From Arthrobacter sp. AZCC_0090 (lineage in GTDB: Bacteria > Actinomycetota > Actinomycetes > Actinomycetales > Micrococcaceae), in the NCBI RefSeq assembly GCF_014207375.1, contig NZ_JACHEE010000001.1, positions 310,001-374,000 on the forward strand: DNA of 64,000 nt. Reading direction: 5' to 3'. The position numbers and the translations under genes were made by a program. The notes beneath the pieces were generated by a model. The model was not told the origin of the DNA, searched no databases, and was given only the letters and a program-made list of their open reading frames with translations. This document shows, piece by piece, positions 42,121 through 51,803 of the stretch; within the stretch, counting starts at the first letter, position 1, and every line of letters starts with the position of its first letter.

Positions 42121-42828
42121 TCAGGCCTCCCCTGCCAGCAGCTGCGTGATTTCTTCTGCCCGGAGCCGGCGGAAAGCTCGACGGGACCCGCGCCCGCTTT
42201 CCGGACTTCGGTCCAGCACTGCGGCTTCGACAGCGGTCCCGGGCAGGGCGTCCACCTCTTTGTCCGTGGCCAGTGCCTTGACCGCCAGGCGCAGGGCGCC
42301 GGCCAGGCTAAGCTCGGCCTGCCAGCCAGCAGCCACGACTTCCGCTACTTGCTCGGCCAAGCCGCCCATGACCACAAAGCCGTTCTCGTCGGCAATGGAA
42401 CCGTCAAAGGTCAGCCGATACAGATGATCCTCGGCCTCGGTGTGCCCGACCTCTGCCACCGCAAGCTCCACTTCGAACGGCTTCTGTTCCGCGGTGAAGA
42501 CGGCGCCGAGGCTTTGCGCATAGACGCTCGCCAGCCCGCGGGCAGTAACGTCCTCGCGATCATACGAATAGCCGCGGACGTCGGCGTAGCGCACGCCAGC
42601 CTGCCGGAGGCTCTCAAACTCGTTGTACTTGCCCACGGCGGCGAAGGCGATCTTGTCGTAGATCTCACCGATCTTATGCAGGGACGGGGACGGGTTTTCC
42701 GCCACCAGGGCGATGCCGTCCGCGCAACTGATCACGACGACGGAACGGCCCCGGGCGATGCCCTTCCGCGCGAAATCCGCGCGGTCCTTCATTAGCTGCT
42801 CGGGCGAAACATAAAACTGCTGGGTCAT
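42121..42828 (-). CDS. prcA: 20S proteasome alpha subunit
   Basis: A 235-residue alpha-type subunit forming the outer rings and gate of the proteasome core. It has an N-terminal [18 protein letters not shown] gating helix, then [19 protein letters not shown] and the usual proteasome fold. There is no catalytic Thr, as expected. ATG 42828 begins one base after the prcB stop. The open frame back to 43002 lies inside prcB and is rejected. The C-terminal tail is shorter than in some relatives. Confidence 0.97.
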   Translation of the reverse strand: MTQQFYVSPEQLMKDRADFARKGIARGRSVVVISCADGIALVAENPSPSLHKIGEIYDKIAFAAVGKYNEFESLRQAGVRYADVRGYSYDREDVTARGLASVYAQSLGAVFTAEQKPFEVELAVAEVGHTEAEDHLYRLTFDGSIADENGFVVMGGLAEQVAEVVAAGWQAELSLAGALRLAVKALATDKEVDALPGTAVEAAVLDRSPESGRGSRRAFRRLRAEEITQLLAGEA

Positions 42829-42829
42829 C

Positions 42830-43639
42830 TCAGGCCTCCCGTCCGGCAACTGCGCGCGCTTCAATAATGGATCCGGCGATCGTCGCCAACTCCCGTTCGG
42901 AAACCCGACGGGCACCTGCGCGATTGACCGTGTACACCACCGGCCAGAGTTGGCGGACTGGATCCGGACCGCCCGTGGCGGAGTCGTCGTCGGCGGCGTC
43001 ATACAGGGCTTCGACGGCGACGGCGACTGCCTCCTCTTCGGTGAGGTTCGGCCGCCACAGTTTCTTCAGGGCACCACGGGCGAACACGGAACCGGACCCC
43101 ACGGAATGGTGCTCTAATTCCTCGTATCTTCCGCCGGTCACATCGTAGGAAAAGAGCCGTCCCACCCCCGCTGCCTGATCGAAGCCCGCGAAGAGCGGGA
43201 TCACTGCTAGACCCTGCATGGCCATCGGCAGGTTGCCCCTAATCATGGCCCCGAGCCGGTTAGCCTTGCCATCCAGGCTCAGCAGCGTGCCTTCGATCTT
43301 TTCGTAGTGTTCCAATTCCACCTGGAACAACCGCGTGATGTCGATGGCGAGCCCGGCAGTGCCGGCAATGCCCAGGACAGAGTAATCGTCGGCCGGGAAG
43401 ACTTTCTCAATGTGCCTGCTGGCGATGACGTTGCCCATGGTGGCGCGTCGATCCCCCGCCATCAGGACGCCACCCGGATAACTCAGGGCAACGATTGTTG
43501 TGGCATGGGGCACCGGCGGGATCTGTCCCACGGGAAGCGCTTGATTGAAGGGAAGGAGTTCAGGCCTGGAGCGTTGCAGATGCTCTGTGAACGAAGACGT
43601 TGCTTGGGTGGCCAGATGGCCGGCTGCTGGATCCTGCAT
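42830..43639 (-). CDS. prcB: 20S proteasome beta subunit
   Basis: The catalytic beta subunit, 269 residues. A 46-residue propeptide precedes the mature N-terminus [11 protein letters not shown] (Thr47 becomes the nucleophile after autocleavage). GDRRATMGN and the catalytic Lys/Asp framework follow. GGAG seven bases before the ATG fixes the start. It lies 78 bases downstream of pup and is translationally coupled to prcA. Confidence 0.97.
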   Translation of the reverse strand: MQDPAAGHLATQATSSFTEHLQRSRPELLPFNQALPVGQIPPVPHATTIVALSYPGGVLMAGDRRATMGNVIASRHIEKVFPADDYSVLGIAGTAGLAIDITRLFQVELEHYEKIEGTLLSLDGKANRLGAMIRGNLPMAMQGLAVIPLFAGFDQAAGVGRLFSYDVTGGRYEELEHHSVGSGSVFARGALKKLWRPNLTEEEAVAVAVEALYDAADDDSATGGPDPVRQLWPVVYTVNRAGARRVSERELATIAGSIIEARAVAGREA

Positions 43640-43717
43640 TGCTGCGCTCCTTCGACTCTGACATCCGATGCCCGGCGGCCTCGCGCCGGCCGGGCCCTGA
43701 GATTAGCTGGCGGCTTC

Positions 43718-43921
43718 TTACTGGCCGCCCTTTTGCACGAACGCCCGTACGAACTCTTCGGCGTTCGATTCAAGGACACCGTCAATTTCGTCCAGGAGAT
43801 CGTCCACGCCCTGGGTGGCGACCGAAGCCTGCGCTTCTGGTGCTGCGGGCGGTGCCTCCGGGACGTCAGCTTCTGTCTCGACGTCGCGGGACTGCGGTTG
43901 CTGCTGCTCCTGAGCTGCCAT
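43718..43921 (-). CDS. pup: Prokaryotic ubiquitin-like protein Pup
   Basis: A 67-residue, disordered, Gln/Glu-rich modifier ending in VQKGGQ. The terminal Gln must be deamidated by Dop before PafA can use it. The C-terminal half (DDLLDEIDGVLESNAEEFVR) forms the helix that binds the Mpa coiled coil. ATG 43921 has GGAG six bases upstream. A TCCCCG hairpin (43942-43957) lies just upstream of that site and may tune expression. Confidence 0.97.
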   Translation of the reverse strand: MAAQEQQQPQSRDVETEADVPEAPPAAPEAQASVATQGVDDLLDEIDGVLESNAEEFVRAFVQKGGQ

Positions 43922-43941
43922 TTCCTTCTCCATTCTGTCCA

Positions 43942-43957
43942 TCCCCGGCAACGGGGA
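43942..43957 (-). other. Hairpin in the pup leader
   Basis: TCCCCG and CGGGGA pair around a four-base loop about 20 bases before the pup start. It is a short but GC-rich stem near the ribosome site. Confidence 0.35.
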
Positions 43958-44043
43958 CTTCCTGTAATGCCATACTGCCACGGGGCGGGCCGCGACGCTG
44001 CGGTTTTAAGAGCCCGTTTGACGGCCTTTCATCCCCTGCCGGT

Positions 44044-45714
44044 TCAGGCGGGCGGGGCCGGGTCCAGTCCGAGCAATTCACGGAGGAAGGCACCCGCGGT
44101 GGCGTGCTTTTGAAAGAGCTGGCCAGTGAGTGCTTCCGTGCCGCGGAGGGGTTCCCGCGTAGGCACCCGTTGGAGTTTGCCAATGCCGGGAACGTCGAAA
44201 ATGACCGAATCCCAACTGGCGCCCACTACGTCCTTACCGAAACTGGAAACGCATTTCCCGCGAAAATATGCCCTCGTGTCCGGTGGCGGTTCGACGACGG
44301 CGCGGCTGATGGCTGCGTCATCGACGATCTTCTGCATGCGGTCACGGGAAAGCATGCGATAGTACAAGCCTTTCTCCGGCCTCACGTCAGACCACTGCAA
44401 ATCGATCAGCCCCAAGCGGGCGTCGTTCCATTCCAGTCCGTCACGGTTCCGATAGCCATCCAACAGGGACATCTTGGCGAGCCACTCGACAGAAGACGCG
44501 GCACCAGCGGGGTTGCTCCCCAGAAGCCCCAATGTCGACTCCCAGCGGTCCAGGACATCCCGGGTATGGCCGTCTCCACTGAACGAATCGGAGACACCGC
44601 TCTCCTGGGCAAGTTTGGCCGCAGCCTCGTAATACATCCACTGGATATCCAGCGCTGTTACACGTCGGCCGTCAAGAAGCCTGACCGTAGCAGTCAGGGA
44701 GGTGTCGTGGCTGATTGCCTGCAGTCCTGCCACAGGCTCATGCACTTCGATCTTCGGGGCTTGGCCGGCTTCGATGAGGCTCAGGACCAGCGCCGTGGTG
44801 CCAAACTTCAGGTAGTTGGACACTTGGCTCAGGTTGGCGTCGCCGATGATGACGTGCAAGCGACGGTACTTGTCCGCCGTTGCGTGGGGCTCATCGCGGG
44901 TGTTGATGATCGGACGCCTGATGGTGGTTTCCAGTCCAACCTCGGCTTCGAAGAAGTCCGCACGTTGACTGATCTGGAATCCGGCAGTCGAACCGTCCTG
45001 GCCCTTGCCGAGTCGCCCTGCCCCGCAGATGACTTGGCGCGTGACGAAGAACGGCGTCAGGCCACGGACGATCTCCCCGAACGGCACCGATCGCGGCATG
45101 AGGTAGTTCTCGTGGGAACCGTAGGACACCGATTTGTTGTCGGTGTTGTTTTTGTACAGGTTGATGGCCGGCAAATCGGGATCGGCTGCGACCTTCCGAA
45201 CCGTGGCCAAGGCCACCAGATCGCCGGCCGCGTCCCAAGCAACGATGTCGCGGGGATTCGTGACCTCGGGACTGGAGTATTCCGGATGGGCATGGTCCAC
45301 GTACAGGCGCGCCCCGTTGCCGAGGACCATGTTCATCAGCAGTGAACCCGATTCGTCGCTGCCATCGGCTTCGAGCTCCTGCCGCCCATAGGCCAGCGCA
45401 ACGGCCTCGGCGTCAAGCACGGGAGGCCTGTCAGTCAGCTGGCTGGGATCTGCCGCACTGCGCTCAAGCGTCCAGCCGCGTGCATCGTGCAGTGGTTCTT
45501 CGTCCGTATAGTCCCACCGGGTTTCCGCGCCCCCCGCCGCCCGCTGCCGCGTCAGGTTCGCGTAGGCCTGAATAATTCGCGCGGACATCATGGTGGCGTT
45601 CGCCCCGGGCGCCGTGGGCGCGTGGATACCGTATTCGGTTTCCGAACCCATGACCCGCATGGCCCCGCCCACGGGAAGTTTCTCCGAGGGCAGGCCTTCC
45701 GGCCGGGCCGTCAC
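44044..45714 (-). CDS. dop: Pup deamidase/depupylase
   Basis: Dop converts the C-terminal Gln of Pup to Glu and also removes Pup from substrates. The 556-residue product is a PafA homologue with the ETEYGIH motif, an insertion loop after [25 protein letters not shown] and the [20 protein letters not shown] block. The GTG at 45714 overlaps the mpa stop (GTGA), giving coupling. An ATG at 45660 is also in frame and would give the shorter [12 protein letters not shown] start. Confidence 0.96.
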   Translation of the reverse strand: MTARPEGLPSEKLPVGGAMRVMGSETEYGIHAPTAPGANATMMSARIIQAYANLTRQRAAGGAETRWDYTDEEPLHDARGWTLERSAADPSQLTDRPPVLDAEAVALAYGRQELEADGSDESGSLLMNMVLGNGARLYVDHAHPEYSSPEVTNPRDIVAWDAAGDLVALATVRKVAADPDLPAINLYKNNTDNKSVSYGSHENYLMPRSVPFGEIVRGLTPFFVTRQVICGAGRLGKGQDGSTAGFQISQRADFFEAEVGLETTIRRPIINTRDEPHATADKYRRLHVIIGDANLSQVSNYLKFGTTALVLSLIEAGQAPKIEVHEPVAGLQAISHDTSLTATVRLLDGRRVTALDIQWMYYEAAAKLAQESGVSDSFSGDGHTRDVLDRWESTLGLLGSNPAGAASSVEWLAKMSLLDGYRNRDGLEWNDARLGLIDLQWSDVRPEKGLYYRMLSRDRMQKIVDDAAISRAVVEPPPDTRAYFRGKCVSSFGKDVVGASWDSVIFDVPGIGKLQRVPTREPLRGTEALTGQLFQKHATAGAFLRELLGLDPAPPA

Positions 45715-47525
45715 AGGTACTGGCCGGTGTTGGGAGTCGTCTCGATCGACTTCCCGGGCTCCTGGCCGGCCTTGCCCTGGACGATGGTGCGGATATACGT
45801 GATGCGTTCGCCCTTCTTGCCTGAGATGCGTGCCCAGTCATCCGGGTTGGTGGTGTTGGGCATGTCCTCGTGTTCACGGAATTCATCGACGACGGCGCGC
45901 AGGAAGTGATCGATCCGCAGGCCTTTCTGCTGGGTCAGCAGGAGGTCCTTGATGGCGTACTTCTTGGCCCGGTCCACCACGTTCTGGACAACGGCTCCGG
46001 AATTGAAGTCCTTGAAGTAGAGCATCTCGGTGTCGCCATTGGCGTAGGTGACTTCGAGGTACTCGTTGGATTTCTCGGTGGAGTACATGGCTTCAACGGT
46101 GCGCTGGATCATGGCATCCACGGTGGCCTGCACATCGCCGCCGTGTTCAGCCAGATCCGTCGCATGGAAGGGCAGGTCCGTGGTGATGTACTTGGCGAAA
46201 ATGTCAGCAGCCGCCTCTGCGTCGGGTCGGTGGATCTTGACCTTCACGTCCAACCGGCCCGGGCGAAGAATGGCGGGGTCGATCATGTCTTCGCGGTTCG
46301 AGGCGCCAATGACGATCACGTTGTCCAGCCGCTCGACGCCGTCGATCTCGCTGAGGAGCTGCGGGACGATGGTTGTCTCGACGTCGGAGGAGACACCTGT
46401 GCCGCGGGTGCGGAACAGTGAGTCCATTTCGTCGAAAAACACCACCACGGGGCTGCCATCCGAGGCCTTTTCCCGGGCACGCGCAAAGATCAGGCGGATG
46501 TGGCGCTCTGTTTCGCCAACGTATTTGTCAAGGAGTTCAGGACCCTTGATATTCAGGAAGTAGCTCTTCAGGTCCACGTTGCCTGCCCGTTCGGACGCGC
46601 GCGCGGCTAGGGAGTTGGCCACGGCCTTGGCGATGAGCGTCTTGCCACAACCCGGAGGGCCGTAAAGCAGGATGCCTTTGGGCGCCTTGAGTCCGTGTTC
46701 CCGGTACAGGTCCGGATGAAGGAACGGCAGTTCGACGGCGTCGCGGATTTGTTCGATTTGCGGGCCCAAGCCGCCGATATCCTCGTAGGTGATATCGGGG
46801 ACTTCCTCGAGGACAAGGTTCTCGACTTCCGCCCGGGGCACTTTCTCAAGGGCATAGCCGGTGCGGGAATCGAGCGACAGTGCGTCACCGACGCGCAGGT
46901 GCACTTTCTGCAGGGCGCCTGAAAGCCTGACAACCCGCTCTTCGTCTGCCCGGCCAACCACCAGGGCGCGGTCGGTGCCAAGCATTTCCTTGAGCGTGAC
47001 GAGTTCGCCAGCCCTTTCATAGCCTAGGCCGGTTACCACGAGCAGGGCCTCGTTGAGGAGGACCTCCTGCCCAACCGCCAGCTGGTTCAGGTTCACGAGC
47101 GGACTGACGCCTACGCGCATCTTTCGGCCGGCATTAAAGATGTCAACCGATTCCTCGGTGGCCGCCTGCCCCGTGCTGCCTGCCGTTGGCTGCCGCCTGG
47201 GGTTGATTTGAAGGATGGTCCCGAAGCTGTAAGGCGGTTGGCCGTCTTGTTCGAGGGCGCCCTTGAGCCGCAGGATTTCGGCCTTGGCCGTTTCCAGCAT
47301 GGTCACGAGTTTGGTGTTGTTCTGGGTGGCGGCGGCCAACTGACGGTCGATGTGGCGCAGCTTGTCGCGAAGGATGTTTATCTGGCGTTCCGCAACGGTG
47401 AGCTCACCGGCGTCCTCCACCGGTTGAATTGCTCCACCGCCATGTCCCACTTTTCCTTCAGCCACGGCCTTGTTCGATGGCTCCTCAGGTGTTGTCCGCC
47501 CGAAGTCATTGTTCGACGTATCCAC
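45711..47525 (-). CDS. mpa: Proteasome-associated AAA ATPase (Mpa/ARC)
   Basis: The ring-shaped unfoldase that binds Pup and feeds substrates to the proteasome. The 604-residue product has an N-terminal coiled coil (about 45-95), two OB-fold interdomains and an AAA module with Walker A GPPGCGKT (about 285-292) and Walker [12 protein letters not shown]. Its C-terminus GQYL carries the penultimate Tyr used to dock on the alpha ring. GTG 47525 follows a GGAG ten bases upstream. It heads the pathway genes (mpa-dop-pup-prcB-prcA-pafA). Confidence 0.97.
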   Translation of the reverse strand: MDTSNNDFGRTTPEEPSNKAVAEGKVGHGGGAIQPVEDAGELTVAERQINILRDKLRHIDRQLAAATQNNTKLVTMLETAKAEILRLKGALEQDGQPPYSFGTILQINPRRQPTAGSTGQAATEESVDIFNAGRKMRVGVSPLVNLNQLAVGQEVLLNEALLVVTGLGYERAGELVTLKEMLGTDRALVVGRADEERVVRLSGALQKVHLRVGDALSLDSRTGYALEKVPRAEVENLVLEEVPDITYEDIGGLGPQIEQIRDAVELPFLHPDLYREHGLKAPKGILLYGPPGCGKTLIAKAVANSLAARASERAGNVDLKSYFLNIKGPELLDKYVGETERHIRLIFARAREKASDGSPVVVFFDEMDSLFRTRGTGVSSDVETTIVPQLLSEIDGVERLDNVIVIGASNREDMIDPAILRPGRLDVKVKIHRPDAEAAADIFAKYITTDLPFHATDLAEHGGDVQATVDAMIQRTVEAMYSTEKSNEYLEVTYANGDTEMLYFKDFNSGAVVQNVVDRAKKYAIKDLLLTQQKGLRIDHFLRAVVDEFREHEDMPNTTNPDDWARISGKKGERITYIRTIVQGKAGQEPGKSIETTPNTGQYL

Positions 47526-47626
47526 GAAGCATCAGCTCCTTCCCGCTTTCTATAAATAGACCTTAGCCCTCAAAAGCGTCGGGAAACCTGTGACATCCGG
47601 AATGCGGACCAGTTTGTGATGTTTGG

Positions 47627-48679
47627 CTAGTGCGAGGGCGAGGGCTCGTCCTTGACGTTGGTCCCGGCAATCGCGTCGCGTGCCGCACGGCGAAGTTTTT
47701 TGTCGGAAACCGCCCGCTCCCCAACGGCTCCCGGCGTCCAGGCATTCAAGTCTTCTTCGCTGAACTCCGTCTTGGACGGACGGCGCTTGACGGAAATTCC
47801 GGTAACACCGTCCGCGAGGCGACGCGTCACGAGCAGGAAGCCGGTGTGGGCCACCATGCGGTGGTCAGGACGGACGGCGAGGCCCTCGAGGTGCCATCCA
47901 CGGACCATGGACTCCCAGGCGTCTGGTTCCGTGAACCGGCCGTCGGCACGGATGGCTTCGGCAGTACGGGAGAGCTGGGTGACGGTGGCTACATAGTTGA
48001 TCCACACGCCGCCGGGGGCCAGGACCGTCGCTACCGCATCAAGGCATTCCCAAGGAGCCAGCATGTCGAGCACCACACGGTCCACGGATCCTGGTTCTTC
48101 GCTGCGGACTACTTCCTCCTGGAAGTCGCCCAGCGAGATCTTCCAGGCCGGGTGCGGGCCGCCGAAAATGGTTTCAACGTTGCCACGGGCGATGTCGGCG
48201 AATTCTTCGCGGCGCTCGAAAGAGTGCAGGTAACCGCCGTCGCCCACTGCACGAAGCAGGGAGATCGAAAGAGCGCCGGAACCCACGCCGGCTTCCACAA
48301 CGCGCGCGCCCGGGAAGATGTCGGCCATGGTGACGATCTGCCCGGCATCCTTGGGGTACACCACTGCAGCGCCGCGGGGCATGGACAGCACGAAGTCTGA
48401 GAGCAGCGGCCGGAGCGTCTGGTACTGCTGACCGATGTTGTTGGCCACCACGGAGCCGTCAACCTGGCCGATGATTTCATCGTGGTTCAGGAAGCCGCGG
48501 TGCGTGTGGAAGGCCCCGCCTTCTTCCAAGGTGATGGTGTTCATCCGGCCACGTTCGTCCGTGAGCTGGACCCGCTCACCCACTCGGAACGGCCCGCGGC
48601 GCCGTGCCGCACCAGTCGGCTGGATGGCAGGGTTGGCGGCGGCGGTGGCCGTGTAGTTGGCGGCGGTTTCGCTGCTCAT
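47627..48679 (-). CDS. trmI: tRNA (adenine58-N1)-methyltransferase TrmI
   Basis: A 350-residue SAM methyltransferase that makes m1A58 in the tRNA T-loop. An N-terminal beta domain (GPFRVGERVQLTDERGR) is followed by the Rossmann domain with VVEAGVGSGALSISLLRAVG and the catalytic-region VVLDMLAPWECL. ATG 48679 has AGGAAAT four bases upstream; the open frame to 48715 is rejected. It lies directly upstream of mpa with a 101-base gap, the arrangement usual in actinobacteria. Confidence 0.95.
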   Translation of the reverse strand: MSSETAANYTATAAANPAIQPTGAARRRGPFRVGERVQLTDERGRMNTITLEEGGAFHTHRGFLNHDEIIGQVDGSVVANNIGQQYQTLRPLLSDFVLSMPRGAAVVYPKDAGQIVTMADIFPGARVVEAGVGSGALSISLLRAVGDGGYLHSFERREEFADIARGNVETIFGGPHPAWKISLGDFQEEVVRSEEPGSVDRVVLDMLAPWECLDAVATVLAPGGVWINYVATVTQLSRTAEAIRADGRFTEPDAWESMVRGWHLEGLAVRPDHRMVAHTGFLLVTRRLADGVTGISVKRRPSKTEFSEEDLNAWTPGAVGERAVSDKKLRRAARDAIAGTNVKDEPSPSH

Positions 48680-48798
48680 GGGTATTTCCTCGCTCCTGTA
48701 CGGCTGGGCCGTCAATTGTTGCCGCAGTTACTGCTTAGTGATGCGCACTGCCGGCCGGGTTTTTTCGCGGCCGGCAGGTAACTCTACCGGGAAAGGTC

Positions 48799-49968
48799 CT
48801 ACGGGCGCCCGCTCCGGCGGGCTACTTTACCTGTAATCGCCGTCACTACGGCCTGCTGCCTTAGCAGACCCGTGACGGTGCCGATTTCATCCACCACGGC
48901 ATATTCGCCGCCGCTGAGCTGGGCCAAATACTGGATCAGCTCCTGGCCGCTTGATGTCCTGGGCACGTAGGCTCCCTCGGCGAGCGGAGTTGAAACTGCT
49001 GTGACCAGGGTGGTGGATACCTCCGAGGCCGGCACGGCTGCAGTGGCCGCAGGATCAACGAGTCCTTGTGGCCGTCCGTCCGGTCCACAGATCACGACGG
49101 CGGGAATACCGTAGGGTGCCACGCGCAGGACATCCGCGACGGTGGCTGAGTTCGGAATCCCGACGGCGGGTTCGGCCAGCGCGGCGGCACTCACCAAGTG
49201 GAGGCGGCCGCGGAGGGTTGCGTGCCTGATGGCACCTGAAGCGCCCATCCAAAGAAAGCTGCAGACCAGGAGTGTGATGAGCATCAAACTCAGGTCTGGC
49301 GTGCTGCCACTCAGCAAGGGTAAGGCGATGAACCAAAGAACCAGGACGATCACGATGACCCGTCCGGCCCATCCGGCCGCCACTGTTCCCTTTTCCTGGC
49401 TTCCTGTCGCTTTCCATACCGCGGACTCCACCAAGCGACCCCCGTCAAGGGGAAGACCCGGGAGCACATTGAAAATCCCGATCAGCAGGTTGGCCCACAT
49501 GAAAATGTTGGTCAGAGTGTCCCCTACCCCGGTGAAGACACCGGCCTCCAGCATTAGCCAGGCTGCGCCCGCGAGGACAAAGTTGGCGGCGGGTCCTGCC
49601 AAGGCAACCACAACCGAGCGTCCCGGGGAGGCGATGAAGCCCTCAAATTGCGTGTGCCCGCCCCAGAGGTTCAACACGATCTTCTCGGTGGGCCATTTGA
49701 AAGCCTTGGCGCTCAACGCGTGGGCCAGTTCGTGCACGAGCACGGAGAGCGCAAGAAGGAGCGCGTAGGCGAAGGCAACAAAGTAGGCGCCAATTCCCAA
49801 GGAGTGGTTCCTCACGAGCAACGCGGGTCCATAGACGACGACCGTAAACGCGGCAATGATGAACCAGGAATACGCGAGATAGACCGGGATTCCTGCAATG
49901 CGGCCGAGCGGTATCCCGTCCTTCCTGCCGCCACGGGTGCTGTGGCCGCCATTCCGGGGAGTGCTCAC
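48799..49968 (-). CDS. Site-2 protease (M50 family) with CBS-like region
   Basis: A 389-residue membrane metalloprotease of the SpoIVFB/Rip type. The zinc motif HELAH (79-83) lies in a membrane helix and the second motif NVLPGLPLDGGR near 165-176. A C-terminal soluble region resembles a pair of CBS modules. Such enzymes cut membrane-bound anti-sigma factors or signalling proteins. Its GTG start abuts the HAD gene stop without a gap, so the two are co-transcribed. Confidence 0.92.
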   Translation of the reverse strand: MSTPRNGGHSTRGGRKDGIPLGRIAGIPVYLAYSWFIIAAFTVVVYGPALLVRNHSLGIGAYFVAFAYALLLALSVLVHELAHALSAKAFKWPTEKIVLNLWGGHTQFEGFIASPGRSVVVALAGPAANFVLAGAAWLMLEAGVFTGVGDTLTNIFMWANLLIGIFNVLPGLPLDGGRLVESAVWKATGSQEKGTVAAGWAGRVIVIVLVLWFIALPLLSGSTPDLSLMLITLLVCSFLWMGASGAIRHATLRGRLHLVSAAALAEPAVGIPNSATVADVLRVAPYGIPAVVICGPDGRPQGLVDPAATAAVPASEVSTTLVTAVSTPLAEGAYVPRTSSGQELIQYLAQLSGGEYAVVDEIGTVTGLLRQQAVVTAITGKVARRSGRP

Positions 49969-50700
49969 CTAGTTTGCCTGTCCGAGGAGGGCGTTATCCA
50001 GCACGTTGGCCGAGGCACGGGCAACAACAAGTGCTTCAAGGTCGGCGACCTTCTTGCCCTGGAGGGTGTCCCAAGTTGCCCTGCGAGGGTCCTCGGGAAG
50101 CGGCATCTGGTGCGGAATTCCAACGGCGACCACTCCGGACGCGATCGCGGATGCAACTCCCGGGACGGAATCCTCGAGTGCGACACAATGGTCCGCGGTC
50201 AGCTCGGGGTCGGTTTCCTGGAGGCGCTCGACGGCGGTGAGATAAGCCTCCGGGTGGGGTTTTCCTTGGCCGACAGTGTCCCCGGTAACGAGGAATTCAA
50301 AGTACGGCTTGGGGAGGTTCGCCACGACTTCCCGCGCCATGGGACCTTCGGACATGGTCACGAGCGCGCAGCGGACGCCCGTCTGGTAGAGCTCGTCAAG
50401 CAATTCCTTGGCTCCGGGCCGCCACGGCACCTCGACACGGAGGCGGTCGATGACTTGGCCGCTCAAGATATCCACGATCGCCCGCTTTGCCAGGTTCACA
50501 CCGGCCGCCTGAAGAATACCGGCAGAGTGCATCAGCGACTGTCCTACGAGCTGCATGGCTTGTTCATGGCTCCACATGCCGCCGTGGGACTCTACGAGGG
50601 CGCGTTCTGCAGCAATCCAGTACGGCTCAGTGTCCACCAGGGTGCCATCCATATCCCATAGCGCGGCTTTGAGGAGAGGCTGGGTGGCTGAGGCATGCAT
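49969..50700 (-). CDS. HAD-superfamily phosphatase
   Basis: A 243-residue HAD hydrolase of the beta-phosphoglucomutase/phosphatase type. It has motif I WDMDGTLVDTE, motif II LVTMSEG, motif III with Lys in GQGKPHPEAYL and motif IV LEDSVPGV. The substrate is unknown. TAGACT lies exactly six bases before ATG 50700, so a leaderless transcript is likely. It is followed without a gap by the site-2 protease gene. Confidence 0.92.
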   Translation of the reverse strand: MHASATQPLLKAALWDMDGTLVDTEPYWIAAERALVESHGGMWSHEQAMQLVGQSLMHSAGILQAAGVNLAKRAIVDILSGQVIDRLRVEVPWRPGAKELLDELYQTGVRCALVTMSEGPMAREVVANLPKPYFEFLVTGDTVGQGKPHPEAYLTAVERLQETDPELTADHCVALEDSVPGVASAIASGVVAVGIPHQMPLPEDPRRATWDTLQGKKVADLEALVVARASANVLDNALLGQAN

Positions 50701-50706
50701 GCGTCA

Positions 50707-50814
50707 AGTCTACGTGGAAGGACGGGAGGCAATTGTCGTTCTACGCCGGGGGCGAAGTGTGGCCACGCCGACCCCCTTAAGGCCATGCATGGGTGGCGGT
50801 CTTGGACGTAGGGT
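50707..50814. promoter_or_regulatory. Divergent leaderless promoters of the HAD and PAC2 genes
   Basis: TAGACT on the minus strand (50712-50707) ends six bases before ATG 50700. TAGGGT on the plus strand (50809-50814) ends six bases before ATG 50821. Neither gene has a ribosome site. Confidence 0.5.
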
Positions 50815-50820
50815 GAGTGG

Positions 50821-51726
50821 ATGAACAGTTTGGACGGAGCCCCTGACGGACAGGCCACTTCACCGGAGCCTGAGCGCCTTCTCCAGCCTGTACCCGAGGG
50901 CCAGCGCATCACGGTGATGCTGGCGGCTTTCGAAGGCTGGAACGACGCCGGTGAGGCCGCCAGTGATTCCTTGCACTACTTGAACAAGTTGTGGCAAGGG
51001 AAGAAAGTGGCATCCGTAGATGCCGACGACTACTACGACTTCCAGTTCACCAGGCCGACGGTTCGACGCACCGCGGCAGGAACCCGCAAGGTGAAATGGC
51101 CTTCCACTCGCCTCTACAAGGCCAGCGTCCCGGACAGCAATGTGGACGTGGTGTTCGTGCTTGGCACGGAGCCTTCCTACCGCTGGCGCGCCTACACCGC
51201 AGAGCTTCTGGTTCACGCCGAAACGCTCAAGGTTGACTACGTTGTGCTGATTGGCGCCCTCTTGGCCGATGTCCCACACAGCCGCCCGATCCCCGTCAGC
51301 ACCACGTCGGACGACAGTGGACTGAGGCAGCGCTTGAACCTGGAGGCCTCGCAGTATGAGGGGCCGGTAGGCATTGTCGGCGTCCTGGCCGAATTCGCCC
51401 TGCTCGCGGGCCTGCCCACCGTATCGCTGTGGGCGGCCGTGCCGCACTACGTCGCGCAGGCGCCCTCCCCCAAGGCGCAACTGGCCATCTTGAACAAGAT
51501 CGAGGATCTTCTCCAGGTGCCCTTGGAAACGCATGCATTGAGCGAGGAAGCCGAGGCGTGGGAGCGCGGCGTGGACGAGTTGGCCACCGAGGATCCGGAA
51601 ATCGCCGCCTACGTCCGGCAGCTCGAAGAAGCCAAAGACACGGCCGACCTTCCCGAAGCAAGCGGTGAGTCCATCGCCCGCGAATTCGAGCGCTACCTCA
51701 AGCGCCGGGGCAAAGATAAGCCCTGA
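50821..51726 (+). CDS. PAC2 family protein
   Basis: A 301-residue protein of the PAC2 (proteasome assembly chaperone 2-like) family, common in actinobacteria, with the conserved AAFEGWNDAGEAAS start and a central LIGALLADVPHSRP segment. Function in bacteria is not established. It is interesting next to a proteasome locus, but the family also occurs away from it. It ends inside a terminator stem. Confidence 0.88.
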   Translation: MNSLDGAPDGQATSPEPERLLQPVPEGQRITVMLAAFEGWNDAGEAASDSLHYLNKLWQGKKVASVDADDYYDFQFTRPTVRRTAAGTRKVKWPSTRLYKASVPDSNVDVVFVLGTEPSYRWRAYTAELLVHAETLKVDYVVLIGALLADVPHSRPIPVSTTSDDSGLRQRLNLEASQYEGPVGIVGVLAEFALLAGLPTVSLWAAVPHYVAQAPSPKAQLAILNKIEDLLQVPLETHALSEEAEAWERGVDELATEDPEIAAYVRQLEEAKDTADLPEASGESIAREFERYLKRRGKDKP

Positions 51727-51748
51727 CGGCCGTGCCGCCAGGGCTTAT
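51716..51748. terminator. Terminator between PAC2 and mshC
   Basis: ATAAGCCCTGACGGC (51716-51730) pairs with 51734-51748 except for one mismatch, around a three-base loop. It serves the convergent PAC2 and mshC genes. Confidence 0.7.
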
Positions 51749-51803
51749 CCGCCCGGGGCTTATCCCGCGGGGACCCGGGTCGATTTTTGTTTCGGGAGCG
51801 TAG

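Noticed and set aside
42829..43002. Extended N-terminus of prcA
   Set aside because: It lies within prcB; the coupled ATG at 42828 gives the normal alpha-subunit N-terminus.
43600..45345. 581-codon plus-strand frame opposite pup and dop
   Set aside because: High-GC antisense frame; dop and pup on the minus strand are unambiguous.
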